Part shown: positions 1 to 10,700 of the stretch, one piece after another
Layout: each line of letters starts with the position of its first letter
Position numbering within the stretch: the stretch's first letter is position 1
NCBI GenBank assembly: GCA_024196135.1
Contig: JAMQCK010000426.1
Coordinates: forward strand, 1 to 23,489
DNA from: Pleurotus ostreatus/Saccharomyces cerevisiae fusant
Lineage: Eukaryota > Opisthokonta
Length of the DNA: 23,489 bases
Direction of reading: 5' to 3'
Notes under the pieces: generated by a model
The model's input: the letters and a program-made list of their open reading frames with translations, nothing else
Databases searched by the model: none
Told to the model about the DNA's origin: nothing
Position numbers and translations under genes: made by a program

Positions 1-133
1 CTCTCGGTAATCGGTTATGCGCGTGCAGTACCAGGACCCCGGACGACCAGAAGAAGATTCCGCGGCATCTGACTTGCTTGACCAATTCAAGTTTACCTCC
101 GCATCTCAGCGTGGTCATGGCAATCAAGGAGGG

Positions 134-140
134 TATATAT
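134..140 (+). promoter_or_regulatory. TATA box of the DUF6534 gene
   Basis: TATATAT lies about 115 bp before the ATG at 254 and is followed by a pyrimidine-rich run (about 145-190). This is the usual core-promoter arrangement of strongly expressed basidiomycete genes. The transcription start itself cannot be read from the sequence. Confidence 0.6.
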
Positions 141-253
141 CGCCCTTGTCCTGCGCCCTCCTTTCCTTTCCGTCCCGCGTGTTCCACCCCGCGAGCACCG
201 CCGTCATTACCGTCGACCTGCGTTCTCCGACGCCTGCCCTATAGTCAGCGACC

Positions 254-2182
254 ATGGCAGATGCCTCCCCCGCCCCCTCAGCTATGAACCCAGCCCATGC
301 TGCGTATGTGTTCTAATCTAGCCGCTCACCCGACTTGGCTGAACGCGTCGTCGCGCGCCGCAGACATGGCCCGATGCTGCTGGGCACATTCTTCAACTGC
401 ATCTTGTACGGGATCTCAATCACACAGACGTGCGTGACCGACCCATCCGACTCCGACCGATCGCTGACCTCCCTCCCTCCAGCTACCTGTACTGGAACAG
501 CTTCTCCAAGAAGTACGTCGACGAGGGCGATATCCTGTAGCCTCCTGCTCACCCTCCGATCTTGCTAGGGATGCATGGTACATCAGCAGCTTCGTACGTC
601 GCCTCCACCCATCTGTTCGTTCATCACTAACATCTCCTCAGGTGGCCTTCCTATTCGCAGCAGACACCGTACACACCGGCTTCACGATCGGTTACATGTA
701 CAACTGTCTCATCAACCACTTTGGTAGGTTTCCCGTCGGGCGCCGATGATCCTTACAGCTCTGACTGCGCCTCAGGGAATGGCAACTTCTTGGCCAAGGC
801 GGACTGGCTCTTCTCGACGGGTGAGTTGTTCCCTCCCTCTCCGAATCCCGCCTCTTACGCTTGCGATAGACCCCGCATTGACCGGTATTATCGGCGGCAC
901 CGTGCAGATTTTCTTCGCGTGCGTATAGCCCAGTGGCCCTTCCCGACGTCCCGCTCACGCAACCGTGAATTAGATGGCGAGTCAAGATCGTGCGTTACTT
1001 CTTCGCTTATCCCCCCTTACCCCACCAACTCAATCCCCTGCCAGCTCACGGGGAACATATGGTTGGCCCTTGTTATCGTCGCCTGTTCCGCGGCATCGCT
1101 GCGTGAGTGCTCTCCCACATGATCCTCCAGGGTCGGCGAAGATCTCGTTCTGATGGATGTCCTTCCCTTCTTCTGGATCTGCCTCCCATCTTCCGAATGT
1201 CCCTCCCATCTTTGTAGTGGCCGGCATCGGTACGGCGATTGCGTGCGGTATCGTGCCTATGTTCGCGGATTTCCTCAAGTTCAAGGTCGTGGTCGCGCTT
1301 TGTGAGTAATCCTTCCCGCTTGGAGCTTTACTCGGTGGTAGGCTGATGAATTGTCGTTCCAATACTTAGGGCTCGCCGCATCTTCTGTCTCAGATGTGCT
1401 CATCACCATCACGCTGGTGTATCACTTGGTGCGTCTGTTTCTGTTCGCGGAGAACGATTGCGTGCTTATTCGAACAGCGTCAACACAGGACAGGCTTCAT
1501 GTCCACCGACTCGCATGTCGACCGCATCATCCGATGTACGCATCCTTCTGCCTACCTACCGTTCACCTAGCTAACCTGACTGTCCAGTAACCGTGCAGAC
1601 AGGCGAGTCTACCTGCGCAAATCACTCAATCGTTATCCTGACCGTCCGATAGGCCTCCTTACCTCGCTATGGGCATTCGCCGACATGCTGTTGTACCTCC
1701 TGGACGACGCGGAAGCATGGCAAGTCGCTCGAGATGTATCTCCCGTACTCCATTCGCTGACGGCGACTTCTAGGCATCTCATGCTCAACTTCGCGCTGTC
1801 GAAGCTGTACACTAACTCCCTTATGTCAAGTCTGAACGGCCGTAAGGGCTGGCAGTACAGCGACAGCAAGCAAGAGACGTCGGGCATGACCCAGTCGAGA
1901 GAGCGCGGCACGCGCAGGGTAAGGCGCATTCTTTCGTCCTGCTCGTCGTCACGCTAATTGCATCCTGCAGACGGACGTTGTCAACCTCAGCGGAGCACGG
2001 CCCGAGGTGCGTATATGCATAGATTGCTTTCGGTGCGCGTTCACTGATACTGTTCTTAGGTCTTCGTCCAGGTCGAATCGCACGCCATGGTCGACATGGT
2101 CGACGAGACGAAGGGCAGTCTCACCGACGGCATGCGCAGCGGCTGGGACGACAGCAAGCACCACCAAGGAAACGCCGTGTAA
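254..2182 (+). CDS. DUF6534 seven-helix membrane protein, 17 exons
   Basis: Exons: 254-303, 364-429, 483-512, 569-593, 642-723, 776-820, 870-918, 974-989, 1045-1102, 1218-1301, 1370-1428, 1478-1535, 1588-1602, 1653-1719, 1774-1918, 1971-2006 and 2060-2182. They sum to 1008 nt (335 aa) without a stop. The N-terminus carries GPMLLGTFFNCILYGIS, the family's usual first helix, then a segment with ADTVHTGFTIGYMYN. Further hydrophobic helices follow. The DUF6534 domain covers about residues 169-256: DVLITITLVYHL, TGFMSTDSHVDRII, then LSKLYTNSLMSSLN, which is close to the family signature. The C-terminal tail (about 257-335) is hydrophilic and probably cytosolic. This family is greatly expanded in mushroom-forming fungi and has no established function; a receptor-like role is only a guess. 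The length is normal for the family. Two introns (1603-1652 and 1720-1773) use GC donors, and exons 8 and 13 are only 16 and 15 nt. The start has a good context (gaccATGG). The family call is firm; individual micro-exon borders are less so. Confidence 0.9.
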
Positions 2183-2661
2183 GCACCCAAACCCGCTGTC
2201 TCCTCCCTATACTCGTCGCTCGGACTGTCCTATAAACTGCATACGTCCCGCCAAACACGCCCGACGTTGTAACAAAATACACGCTCTCTTTTCTCTAGAC
2301 GGCCCGCCGCGCCCGTCGTTGTACTTGACTGACGGCTTGGTGGCCATTTTCCCGGCGGCACTATTGCTGTCACGGACGTTCTTCTTACCTGTATACGCAA
2401 GGTCGATAATTCAGCTTCGGTGATTGATTGGACTTCTATTGCGGTGGAATGTGCGCGAGATACGCGATGAGGATGGTCTCGGCCTGGTCAAGTTCATGTC
2501 CGTTAATGAAGCAGTTTATTGAGGGTGAGCAAGATGTGCTATTGTACAGCTAACGATGAGAAGTGCGGGCTTTGTGTCTGGCGGACGTAGGTCAGCGACG
2601 GTAGGAAGGGAGGAGTGAAGATGATGCGCACTGTTGATTGGAATGCATTCTAGTAGACGTC
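2183..2661. other. convergent intergenic region
   Basis: This stretch lies between two genes that face each other and should hold both 3' untranslated regions. I see no convincing ORF, no clear polyadenylation motif and no repeat. Confidence 0.5.
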
Positions 2662-3072
2662 TCAGCGACCCTCGGGCTTCCTGCCACCAGCGTCCTTACT
2701 GTCAGGCCCACCCTTCGAGTACTCTTCGATCTCAGGTTTGTTGTCCTTCCCATACTCCGGGCGCCCACCATAACGCGTCGACTCGCCTGGCGCGTCATAC
2801 GGCTTCTTCTCATCGACCGACTTGTATGCGTCCACGCCAGCATCGACGCCCGTCTCCGAGTACTTGTTCTGCGGGGCCTCGTGGGGGCGCTGCACGCTGT
2901 CGCCAGACGAGTCAACGCGGTGCGTGGTGGTGTCCTCGGGCGCGTTCTGATCGACGTCCTTCGCGTAGCTGTCCGGCGTGTGCGGGACGCCGCGCGCGGC
3001 GGAAGTGGCGAGGGCGCGCGCTGAGGGCTGCAGCGGGGCGCGGCGGGCAGCGGAAAAGACGGTGAAGAGCAT
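2662..3072 (-). CDS. small hydrophilic protein with mitochondrial-type N-terminus
   Basis: This is a single-exon gene of 136 codons plus stop. The ATG at 3072 is preceded by ACCACC, an excellent context. The first 30 or so residues (MLFTVFSAARRAPLQPSARA, then LATSAARG) are rich in Arg, Ser and Ala and lack acidic residues. The LATSAARG stretch resembles a mitochondrial processing site. The remainder is very polar, rich in Asp, Glu, Lys, Gly and Pro (for example YGGRPEYGKDNKPEIEEY). It has no transmembrane helix or recognisable domain and is probably intrinsically disordered. Small proteins of this build (a presequence plus an LEA-like hydrophilic body) are common hypothetical proteins in fungi. 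Import into mitochondria is an inference, and no molecular function can be given. A divergent non-coding stretch upstream probably holds the promoter. Confidence 0.75.
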   Translation of the reverse strand: MLFTVFSAARRAPLQPSARALATSAARGVPHTPDSYAKDVDQNAPEDTTTHRVDSSGDSVQRPHEAPQNKYSETGVDAGVDAYKSVDEKKPYDAPGESTRYGGRPEYGKDNKPEIEEYSKGGPDSKDAGGRKPEGR

Positions 3073-3374
3073 GGTGGTGGTCGTGGTCAAGGTTGGAATG
3101 GTTCTTCCAGCGCGGACGTAGCGGGGAGATGATCACCTGGGAGCGAGCGATGATGTCACTGACATACGTAGCGATATGTGGCGTGCGGGAGCAGTCACGG
3201 TTCTCTGACCGTGTTTTCCTCACCTAAGAAAACCTTTGTTATCATCTCCGGGACATAAGAAAGCACAATTTTGACCCTTACAGGTTGTCGAAAAACTTCA
3301 ACGAGTAACTTACCATTTCGGGGAATTTTGCGTTGGACCAACATTGATCATGTGACATACGCGTGGCCGGCAGC
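3073..3374. promoter_or_regulatory. upstream region of the small mitochondrial-type gene
   Basis: This is non-coding sequence between the minus-strand gene starting at 3072 and the weak plus-strand candidate at 3375. It contains a perfect 6-bp dyad, CACGGT (3196-3201) and ACCGTG (3208-3213), about 125 bp upstream of the minus-strand ATG. A CRE-like TGACATCA lies near 3145-3160 on the minus strand. Both are only sequence resemblances. Confidence 0.3.
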
Positions 3375-3627
3375 ATGGTCCTCGCCCCGAGTTCTCACCC
3401 ACCTTTCACCATCAGCGACGACAAGTTGATTGCAGACAATTTCCGGGAAATTCTACAAAGAACTTTAGGTCCTCAAGCAAGGTAGACTCGAAGAAGGCTG
3501 ACTGGACATCGACCGGTAGAACCTCGCGGCCTCTCACAGGTTCTCGTTCATCAAGTCGAGCATGCTGTATGTACAGCTTGCACAACATCGGTCCGGCACA
3601 AGCCCTCCCGGACTTGGCTTACGCTGA
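3375..3627 (+). CDS. candidate two-exon small protein (64 aa), uncertain
   Basis: ATG at 3375 opens a 107-nt exon (3375-3481). A plausible 58-bp intron follows (gtagac at 3482, ctcacag ending at 3539), then an exon to a TGA at 3625-3627. The joined frame closes exactly (195 nt). The translation looks protein-like, for example FTISDDKLIADNFREILQR followed by FSFIKSSMLYVQLAQHR, with amphipathic helices and no low complexity. I do not recognise it. It could be the 5' part of a longer or decayed gene, since a second potential donor (gtacag) occurs at about 3570. It lies head-to-head with the 2662-3072 gene, about 300 bp away. Confidence 0.25.
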
Positions 3628-4499
3628 ACTGGCCCATCCTCCGCATCCTCTTGATCTTGAATCGATGACGAACCACACAAACCCACAACCCAGCCTTGCA
3701 TTCGGCGATCAACAGCTTTGCTGCAACGCGGTCACCTCGTCGTCGCCCACGCGACCGCAGCCCTCGCCTCGCGACCCGAAGGCACACAACCGCGCGTTTA
3801 TCTGGCGATGTCCGAGATTATCTGCGCCTCCATCTCGACAACGCGCTCGTTGGCGCATCTCGGCAACGCGCTTGTTGACGCGCGACGCGTGTCGCCCCGC
3901 CGCGGCCCTCCCACCGCCTTTGTGACCCATATGCGGCAGACGCGCCGCGTGCGCTTTATATCTCGCGGATCCATGCAATCGGATGCCCGTCGCATTCCGT
4001 CGAGCGGGAACGCTTGACTGTACGCGTCCCGCTCGCCGCGCGTCCTCCTCAAGTACGCAGGGTCACCCGTGCTCATCCCTCTGCTAGCCGCGCGCATAAC
4101 CAGGCGAAAGAGCCTCTCCTGAGGCGGGGAAGTACGTTCTGGACCCTCAGCTGGTCATGGGGCGAGCTGCCACCGACATTTCTGCCTTCCTCGCAGTCGG
4201 ACGCGCGTCCTCCTCCTCCCTTTGCGACGCGTCTCTGTCCTGGCGAAACGCCGCGGCAGGCTCTTCCATGACCCAACCTCCGGCACCTGCCCTAAACCCA
4301 CTCAAGCTCGCCATCGCTCAGACATCCCGCCCTCAGGCTTTGTGGCGAGCGCGTGTCTGTTCTATACGTCCTCAAGCTGTGGCTGGCGCCTGATTACCCA
4401 GCGATTACCTGTGTTGTCCTGCCATTACCTGTGTCGTCGCCTTCTGCCGCGGACCTGCGCGGCAGAAACACGCTTCCCAATGCAATCGCCTTATTTGTA
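3628..4499. other. gene-free GC-rich stretch with short tandem duplications
   Basis: Several overlapping ORFs occur here on both strands, but none looks like a protein, and the open frames fit the high GC content. Visible structure: a 25-bp imperfect tandem duplication at 3834-3883, and a twice-repeated ATTACCTGTGT-type motif between about 4405 and 4435. Confidence 0.4.
3834..3883. repeat. imperfect 25-bp tandem duplication
   Basis: Two adjacent copies begin CTCGACAACGCGCTCGTTGG at 3834 and CTCGGCAACGCGCTTGTTGA at 3859. They differ by a few transitions. Confidence 0.6.
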
Positions 4500-5170
4500 G
4501 ATCAGTAGCCCTTGTAGGCGAAGTAGTCGCCATGACTCATCGACGTCCCTCGTACGTCTATCGGCAGCTTGCGCTCTTTCATCGAAGCTGATCACAGGTA
4601 TCTAATCTTCAGACGAGCTGGCTCGAAGCGCTTCATCTTAGAGAACCCTGATACATTCCCCCCCTTCATCTCTTCCTCCTCGATAATCTAATCGCCGCGA
4701 ATCGCGGTAGGTTTGTCGAGGTGAGGCGGCCTTGAAGTCATGATTTCTTCCTCACAATCATATGCCACTCAGGGCGGCGGCCCGCGTCCTTCCCAGCGCA
4801 GCTCGACAACCCGTTGCCCACGGGAAAGCCGCGCAAGCGCGCGTTCATCTTAGCCCGGACCTAACGCACTTTCATCCGGAAGGATCCTGCAATCGCGACC
4901 ATCACTGACTGTACAAACAGGTCGAGGACAAAGGGATCAGGTACGTGCCACCAAGGCGCGCAATCGGATTGGACGAGGAGGTCTTGCCTTTCATCGGATA
5001 GGCGCGCGTCCATGAACTTCATGCGGTGGCGCCTTTTTTGCTGTAGCGCGGGTCAGCACGACGATCCGATTTGACGATGCGTGCAGAGAGCAAAATGAAG
5101 TTCTGGCCGTGGCGCCGCCTTCACGCTCGAACTCGAGGGCAGGCGCCAATCTGATTTCTCAAGCCACTGC

Positions 5171-5214
5171 TTTGTCCTGTCGGGCGCTCCCGAGAGACGC
5201 TGGGAGCGCGACAA
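5171..5214. repeat. imperfect hairpin
   Basis: TTTGTC, then GCGCTCCC, pairs with GGGAGCGC, then GACAAA, around a 10-nt loop. The left arm has an extra 7 nt (ctgtcgg) between its two paired blocks. Confidence 0.5.
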
Positions 5215-5243
5215 AGCGCTGGGAACTCGACAAATGGGAAGTA

Positions 5244-5266
5244 GGATTGGCGCTCGGATTGGCGCT
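5244..5266. repeat. 11-bp tandem repeat GGATTGGCGCT
   Basis: Two exact copies, at 5244-5254 and 5256-5266, are separated by one base. They lie inside the GGCGC-rich stretch. Confidence 0.7.
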
Positions 5267-7149
5267 GGCGCCTGAGAAGGCTTGGTCAGTTCCTCCAGCC
5301 ACTCACGTGACCGCGACTTTGGCGCCACTCGGTTTGGATGAGTCATCGACTTCTTCCCATGGACTCTCATCTCTTCCGACCGCGCTATCAAAGGCGCGCG
5401 CCGAAGTTCTCGGTCCGACGTCGCAGGCTGTCCAACTGCAATCCCATGGTCTTCGGCATCGCAAAGGGCGCTTTGTGGTGCTCGAACCTACCGCTCGTGT
5501 CTTCCCTCGGCGCCTATTGTACACGTCTCCCGCGTCCTTCGCGGAAGGCACCAGCCCTCCCATGAGCCTTTGGAAGCCACTCAAGGGCGCCTTCGCCATG
5601 TCATGAAGCCCCTTCGCGCCTTTCGCTGACTCATCGGCGCCTGTACCTTTGACGAGAACTTGGGGACCCGGCGAGCTCTTGAGAGCCCATAGGAATATGT
5701 TTCTACGGTCGCCTGACACTACGAGTGAATACGGCTCACTCAGGCGATGAACGACAACAAAGGATTAGGCGCCTTCCCCTTCCATCGTCCTGTGGCCCTT
5801 GGCTCTACTGCTACGCTGTCACTGAGGAAAGGTGTGCGTCCGCCACGACGCCGCTTGTAACTTACTTGCAACGCATTCAAGGTTCTTGCTATCCTCCAAA
5901 AGTACTTCTTGAGCTTATGGCAGCTGAAGCCTCTATTTTGCAGAAATACGCGCCAGCTCCGCCCGTCCTTCACTCTTAGTATTTCTATTCAAATCTCGCT
6001 TCCTCTGTCTCATCAAGGTCGCCCCGATTATCCAGGTATTCTTCCTCGCCGATAATCACAGCAAGTAGCGCCCAGCTGAAGCTTGCATCCAGCGTCGAAT
6101 CGAGGTTCCGCGCCCGGTGGGCTTGCGTCGTCTTACTCTGCTATAGTCCGCTGCGCGCGACCATGGTCGTGTTCATGTCTCCCCGCGAGTACTACTTCCT
6201 CCGAACCAGTCTGCCTTCCTCGAGAGTCCTCCAGTTTCTTTTCAGCTGACGTTCCCTTCGTATCTGCAGATACGGCGCACTAGCGCTATCGCCATGTCAA
6301 TAATCATCGAAGACCTACAGTTCACACTAGAGTTCTCGTAAGACGCCGCCCGCGCGCTTGCGGTTTATGTCGCGATCAGCTATGAGCGGTTTGTGATTCT
6401 ATGCGGTACACTCGTGCTCATGAGACCTCTGCAGACCGTCGATTATGGCAGCCGATGATTGAGGCCACCTATCAATCCACTCCTTCAATTTCTTTCCGAG
6501 GTGTGTACTCGAGAATATACCGTTCGCCGTCCGACGATTACCCTATACTTGCACTTGTAGGCCGCAGCGTGCCACTGAATGAAGGACGACTTGATCCTGT
6601 ATTTATGCGTGCCGATATTCAGGCCGTCGCTTGGCTTTCGAAGGTCCGCGTCGTTCACGCGCTCAACGATAGTTCCGAGCCTTACTTGACGCGTACGCAG
6701 TCAGCACACTGGCATATTCTCCGCCTACGTCGGGAAGGCATCGGCTCTACACAAGTCTCTCACGTCCGCACGAAGGAGTTCTTCACCGTGTACCCCGCCC
6801 TGCCCGTACCACACGATACCTATCCTATCTGCAGATGGCTATTCAACGCCCTAGCTCTATCACCACCGTCGCCGCACTCCCGCTTTCCCATTGGCCAAGA
6901 CGCGATCTTTTATCCCTGCCTTGCGTTTCGCTCACTCCCAGCCTAGCGCATCGCTCACTCGTCGGCGTTTCTGCAGTTGAACTTGTTTCCGGGCCTTCGG
7001 CTGTGCTCGCGTCCAATCGTCTTCCGTGCCCGCCCGGATCACTAACATGAAGACCCAGCCCATGGGGCCCCGCATGCGCTACCCGAGCAGATGATCCCGC
7101 GTTCGGTGGCAGTAGGACGAAGTCCAGAATATCCTGAAGCTTGATGACT

Positions 7150-7191
7150 GGCGGGCGCTTGCAGTGCTGGTTCCAGGCAGGCGCTTGCAGT
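7150..7191. repeat. 16-bp direct repeat
   Basis: GGCGGGCGCTTGCAGT (7150-7165) recurs as GGCAGGCGCTTGCAGT (7176-7191), with one mismatch and a start-to-start distance of 26 bp. Confidence 0.6.
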
Positions 7192-7589
7192 ACCGCCCGA
7201 CGCTACAGGTTAGTACAGCGCAAGATGATCAACGCCGGTCAGCAGTGGTGCGAGCCAGTTCAGCTGGGAATACTTGCATAGCCGGCTGCGCCTCCATCTG
7301 TGGTCAGCGCTCCAGGTCAGGTGCTGATATGGACCGTTGTATCTTGTGGGTCCTTTGTTTGTTCACTTCGGCTTGTTTGTCTCCTCGGATATTGTTGACC
7401 TTTGTGGCGCTGCAGTCTTCAGCTGCCATCTCTTCCAGTCACGGCCCCTACCTCTATGATTTTGGGGTCGCCCTCTTTACGCAGCTGTCGTCCCCCAGTT
7501 TCTTGCGACGTCCTGCCGGCCCGTATACTCTTCCCATCGTCGGTGAGGTCGGACTTGTTCTACAGCCTGCTTTAATCCACATGACAAGG

Positions 7590-7591
7590 TA
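7590..7591. repeat. left target-site duplication (TA, or GTAC at 7589-7592)
   Basis: TA precedes the left inverted repeat, and its partner TA follows the right one at 12117-12118. The flanks also share the palindrome GTAC (7589-7592 and 12116-12119). A TA duplication with a C at the element tip cannot be told apart from a GTAC duplication. TA is expected for a Tc1/mariner/pogo transposase. Confidence 0.6.
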
Positions 7592-7616
7592 CTGTATCGT
7601 TTCGACCATAAGTTCA
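7592..7616 (+). repeat. left terminal inverted repeat, 25 bp
   Basis: It begins CTGTATCGT and ends CGACCATAAGTTCA. The reverse complement of 12092-12116 matches it except at position 10 (T versus G). Confidence 0.9.
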
Positions 7617-7720
7617 CTGGGTGTGACCTGTGACCGCGCGAACTTACCTTAGTTCAAGTTCACGGGTCAAAATCGGGTGTGACACTCGATAATTAAGTTC
7701 ACGCGCCTAAGTTCGCGGGT
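7610..7720. repeat. left subterminal repeat cluster
   Basis: AAGTTCA-type motifs occur at 7610-7616, 7656-7668 (extended to CACGGGTC), 7695-7701 and 7709-7720 (AAGTTCGCGGGT). TGACCTGTGAC lies at 7624-7634. Related copies are found near the right end. These are likely transposase-binding sites and may overlap the promoter of the internal gene. Confidence 0.6.
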
Positions 7721-7770
7721 GGCGCGGCCCTCTGGGCCGAGTAAAATATTCACTGTCTGGTGGCGTATTC

Positions 7771-10700
7771 ATGTCCATTGTATCCAGCACCATGTCTGTT
7801 CAACAGCACAACGAAGAGGAGGTCGTCGGCGACCCTATGATATGGAGCGCTAGCATCCCCCCACGTCTCCGTGAACAAGCACGGGTTTCTTATGCGATCC
7901 CCGTACAGTTCCTCGCGTCACTCTATCCCTCAGAGCATGCCGGTGTCTACGAGGCACTCAACTTCCAGACTCCCAGCATCAGTACGACTCCGTGTACTGT
8001 AACCCCCGAGGGGTTCTTTTCGAGGGATCCACCGACACCGATCACACTGGCCACACTCACGCGTCTTCGGACTCTTCGTATCCCGCCGAAAATAGTCGTC
8101 AATCAGCTCCAGAACCTGTCACGCCAGGCATGGCTCAACGGCAACCTCTCCATAGTTTACGCACACATCTCCACATCAACCGTGACACACTTTCCACTAT
8201 GGGTTATTGCCTACTGGAAGGGAGTGATCGACCAGCATGCCGCGCGGCAGAACTGGGTCGCAGCAACTGGATGGCTTGCGACCGAGCTCCGGGGAAAGAA
8301 GGGAGAGGCGAGGCGGGCGACGGCACGAGATGTCCGTGTACTGTTGGAGTCGACGCCGTGGCAGGTGCAACAACAGGGCATGGAGGAAACCGAACCCCTC
8401 CACCAGGCCGCGCGGCGCTTGCTTGGCCCATGCTACACCTCGGACGGGGATCTCAACAATCTACTCCACCTCCTGAACCTCGAGGTCTCACGCGACGTGC
8501 ACCTCATGCGGAGGGTCCGTGTTGAGAGCACCCACTTCACCACGAGGCTCATCGAGGCGTACAACAACCGTGACGACTACAAAAGCAATAAGAAGTATCA
8601 GTGGCTACATGACGTCGGAAACGATATCTTCACGCACCATCAGCGCCTGGTCTCCGTTGCTCATCTGAATGGCTTGACGGACAGCCAGGACGACGTCGAA
8701 GAACACTGGGCTGCTGTTGTGCTCGATGCAGAGCACCTCACCCTTCGCTTCGGGGACTCTCTCGGTCAGAGGATGCCCACGAAGATGGAAGCAGCGTACC
8801 TCTGGTACGTTGATCAGCACTCGGACGCAGTCTTCGACGTGCACACATTACCAATCACCAAACAAGCCGATAGCCATTCCTGCGGGCCACTCGCCTACAA
8901 CGCGTGCGCGCATGAGGTCTTCCCTGGGAGAGAGGGGCTGTGTCTGCCCCGTGATGCAATCATGCTACGCCTCCAACTCTTTGCGATGATCTGCAAGAGG
9001 ACTTTAGAGATGGTACGTCGGACTAGCTGGCACATGAACAAGTCTAACCTTGCTGCAGATGCCCATCGGGGACGAAGGTCCAGGCCCTATTGCGGAGCTT
9101 CAACACTTTCCGTTCACGTTCGAAAGCCCACTTGTACCTGCGCTTCCCTCCGCAGAGGGTGCGAGTCTCGGACCTGATGACCAGATGGCCTGCGCACTGC
9201 CAGACGCGGGAGCACCGCAGCCAGGTGCGCTGGCTGGAGGGGCGATGCGGGATGGCGACAAGAGCGCGACATGGGGTGGTGATGGAAGCGCAACATGGGG
9301 CAGCGATGAGATGGACTACGGCTCGATAAGCTCCGTCAGCATGCACTCGCACTGTGACGACGACGCACTCACCCTCGAAGCTCCCACTGACGTCCACTCG
9401 GCCCCCTCCACCTCGTATCTCGGTCCAGTCCTTGACACGAGCACCGATCACTCCAATGAAGGTTGCGCAGACAGTGAACCTAACCCACCGAAGCTCAAGA
9501 AATCCAGACTTGCGACAAGTCTGAAGGCGGTCGTTAGCGGCGCTTTCGTCCAGATGAAGGCCACCATTACCACCAAACCTGCGCAAGAGCGCAAGCATGC
9601 GACCCTCCGCGGCTTCTTTCCGGTGGAGGATAAGGAGCAGCATGCCGAGAGACTGGCACGCGAGTTTGAGGAGCTGCGCGAGACGCGTGAGGAGCGAGAT
9701 CGGTTGGAGCGCGAGCAGGCTGCTGAGGCAACTGCTGCGAAACGTGCCAATGATAGGCTTCGTCAACAGCGCAGTCGTGCAAAGCGCCGCGCGCTGGCGG
9801 CGCAGGCAGACGGCGACGGCGATGGCGGTACGGCTGCAGGAAAGAAGAGGGTGAGTTGATGCACGTAGCGCGCGAAGCGAAACTCACGATGTTAGAAACG
9901 CACACTTGTCGAACGTGATGTCTCGCCGGAAGATCTCAATATTGCTGAGGCGTCTCGACCTGCTCGCAAGATCAGAAAGGTGGACAACGACAAGAATAAG
10001 AAGAATACCGGGAGGCCTCGGAAGAAGGAACATAAAGAGGCTAAACGAACGAACTGGCATGTGCCCTTGCTCTGGGCTGCTATCGACGACGCAGCTCAAC
10101 GGTCAGGCATCGGGCCATGGCGTGCCTCGCAGATCTATCGGCGCACTCAGCAGAATATTCTGTTGAGAGACTTGAAGGAGCAGGTGATAGGGAGGTGGAT
10201 CGAGCGGGGGACGAGGAGCTGGAAGGCGGCGGTTCTGGCGAAGGTGGAAGACCAGCGCAACCGTGGGAATTTGCCCGGTGGCCAATCCACGCGCTCGGGG
10301 ATTCTTGTGCGTTGTCTGCTATCTGCCTTAGAGGGCGTGTTCACTCACTGCGCTGTTCAGGAACCATACCCTGACCTGCGCCAGAAGATCAAGGATCATC
10401 TTGAGGGGCTACGCAATGCAGGCGTCGGTCTCACTCTCGTTGGGATTCGTGCAATCATGATCGCTCGCATACGGTCTGATGCGCCCGAACTTTTCTCTAA
10501 AGTCCTTCACGACAACACACGCTTCCGATGCTCAGAGGCGTTCGTGAAGGGATTCCTTCGCCGAATGGGCTGGAGTCAGCGCAAAGCGACTCGCGCTGCT
10601 CAGAAACTCCCGGAAAACCACGAGCAGCTGGTCTATGAGTCTCTCCTACGAGAAGCCCACGTTGTCCGTGACTACAACGTCCACCCGGCCCTTCGCGTCA

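Larger units (their letters stand above)
4500..7588. other. gene-poor stretch, no confident coding sequence
   Basis: No recognisable domain was found in any frame. The longest open frames (5109-5606 +, 5303-5719 -, 6401-6946 +, 7164-7652 +) have no family signature and overlap in antisense. From 5030 to 5780, GGCGCC/GGCGC words are unusually dense. A possible short spliced fragment sits at 6294-6458: ATG at 6294, a 42-bp intron 6338-6379, and a TGA at 6456, giving 40 codons with a hydrophobic YERFVILCGTLVLM segment. I regard it as decayed or accidental. Confidence 0.4.

Noticed and set aside
537..568. A 32-bp intron in the DUF6534 gene using the donor at 537
   Set aside because: It is shorter than normal fungal introns; the perfect donor gtacgt at 513 gives a 56-bp intron and a family-like sequence (FSKKDAWYISSF).
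5109..5719. Overlapping 165- and 138-codon ORFs on opposite strands
   Set aside because: They are low-complexity, have no recognisable family and mirror each other in antisense.
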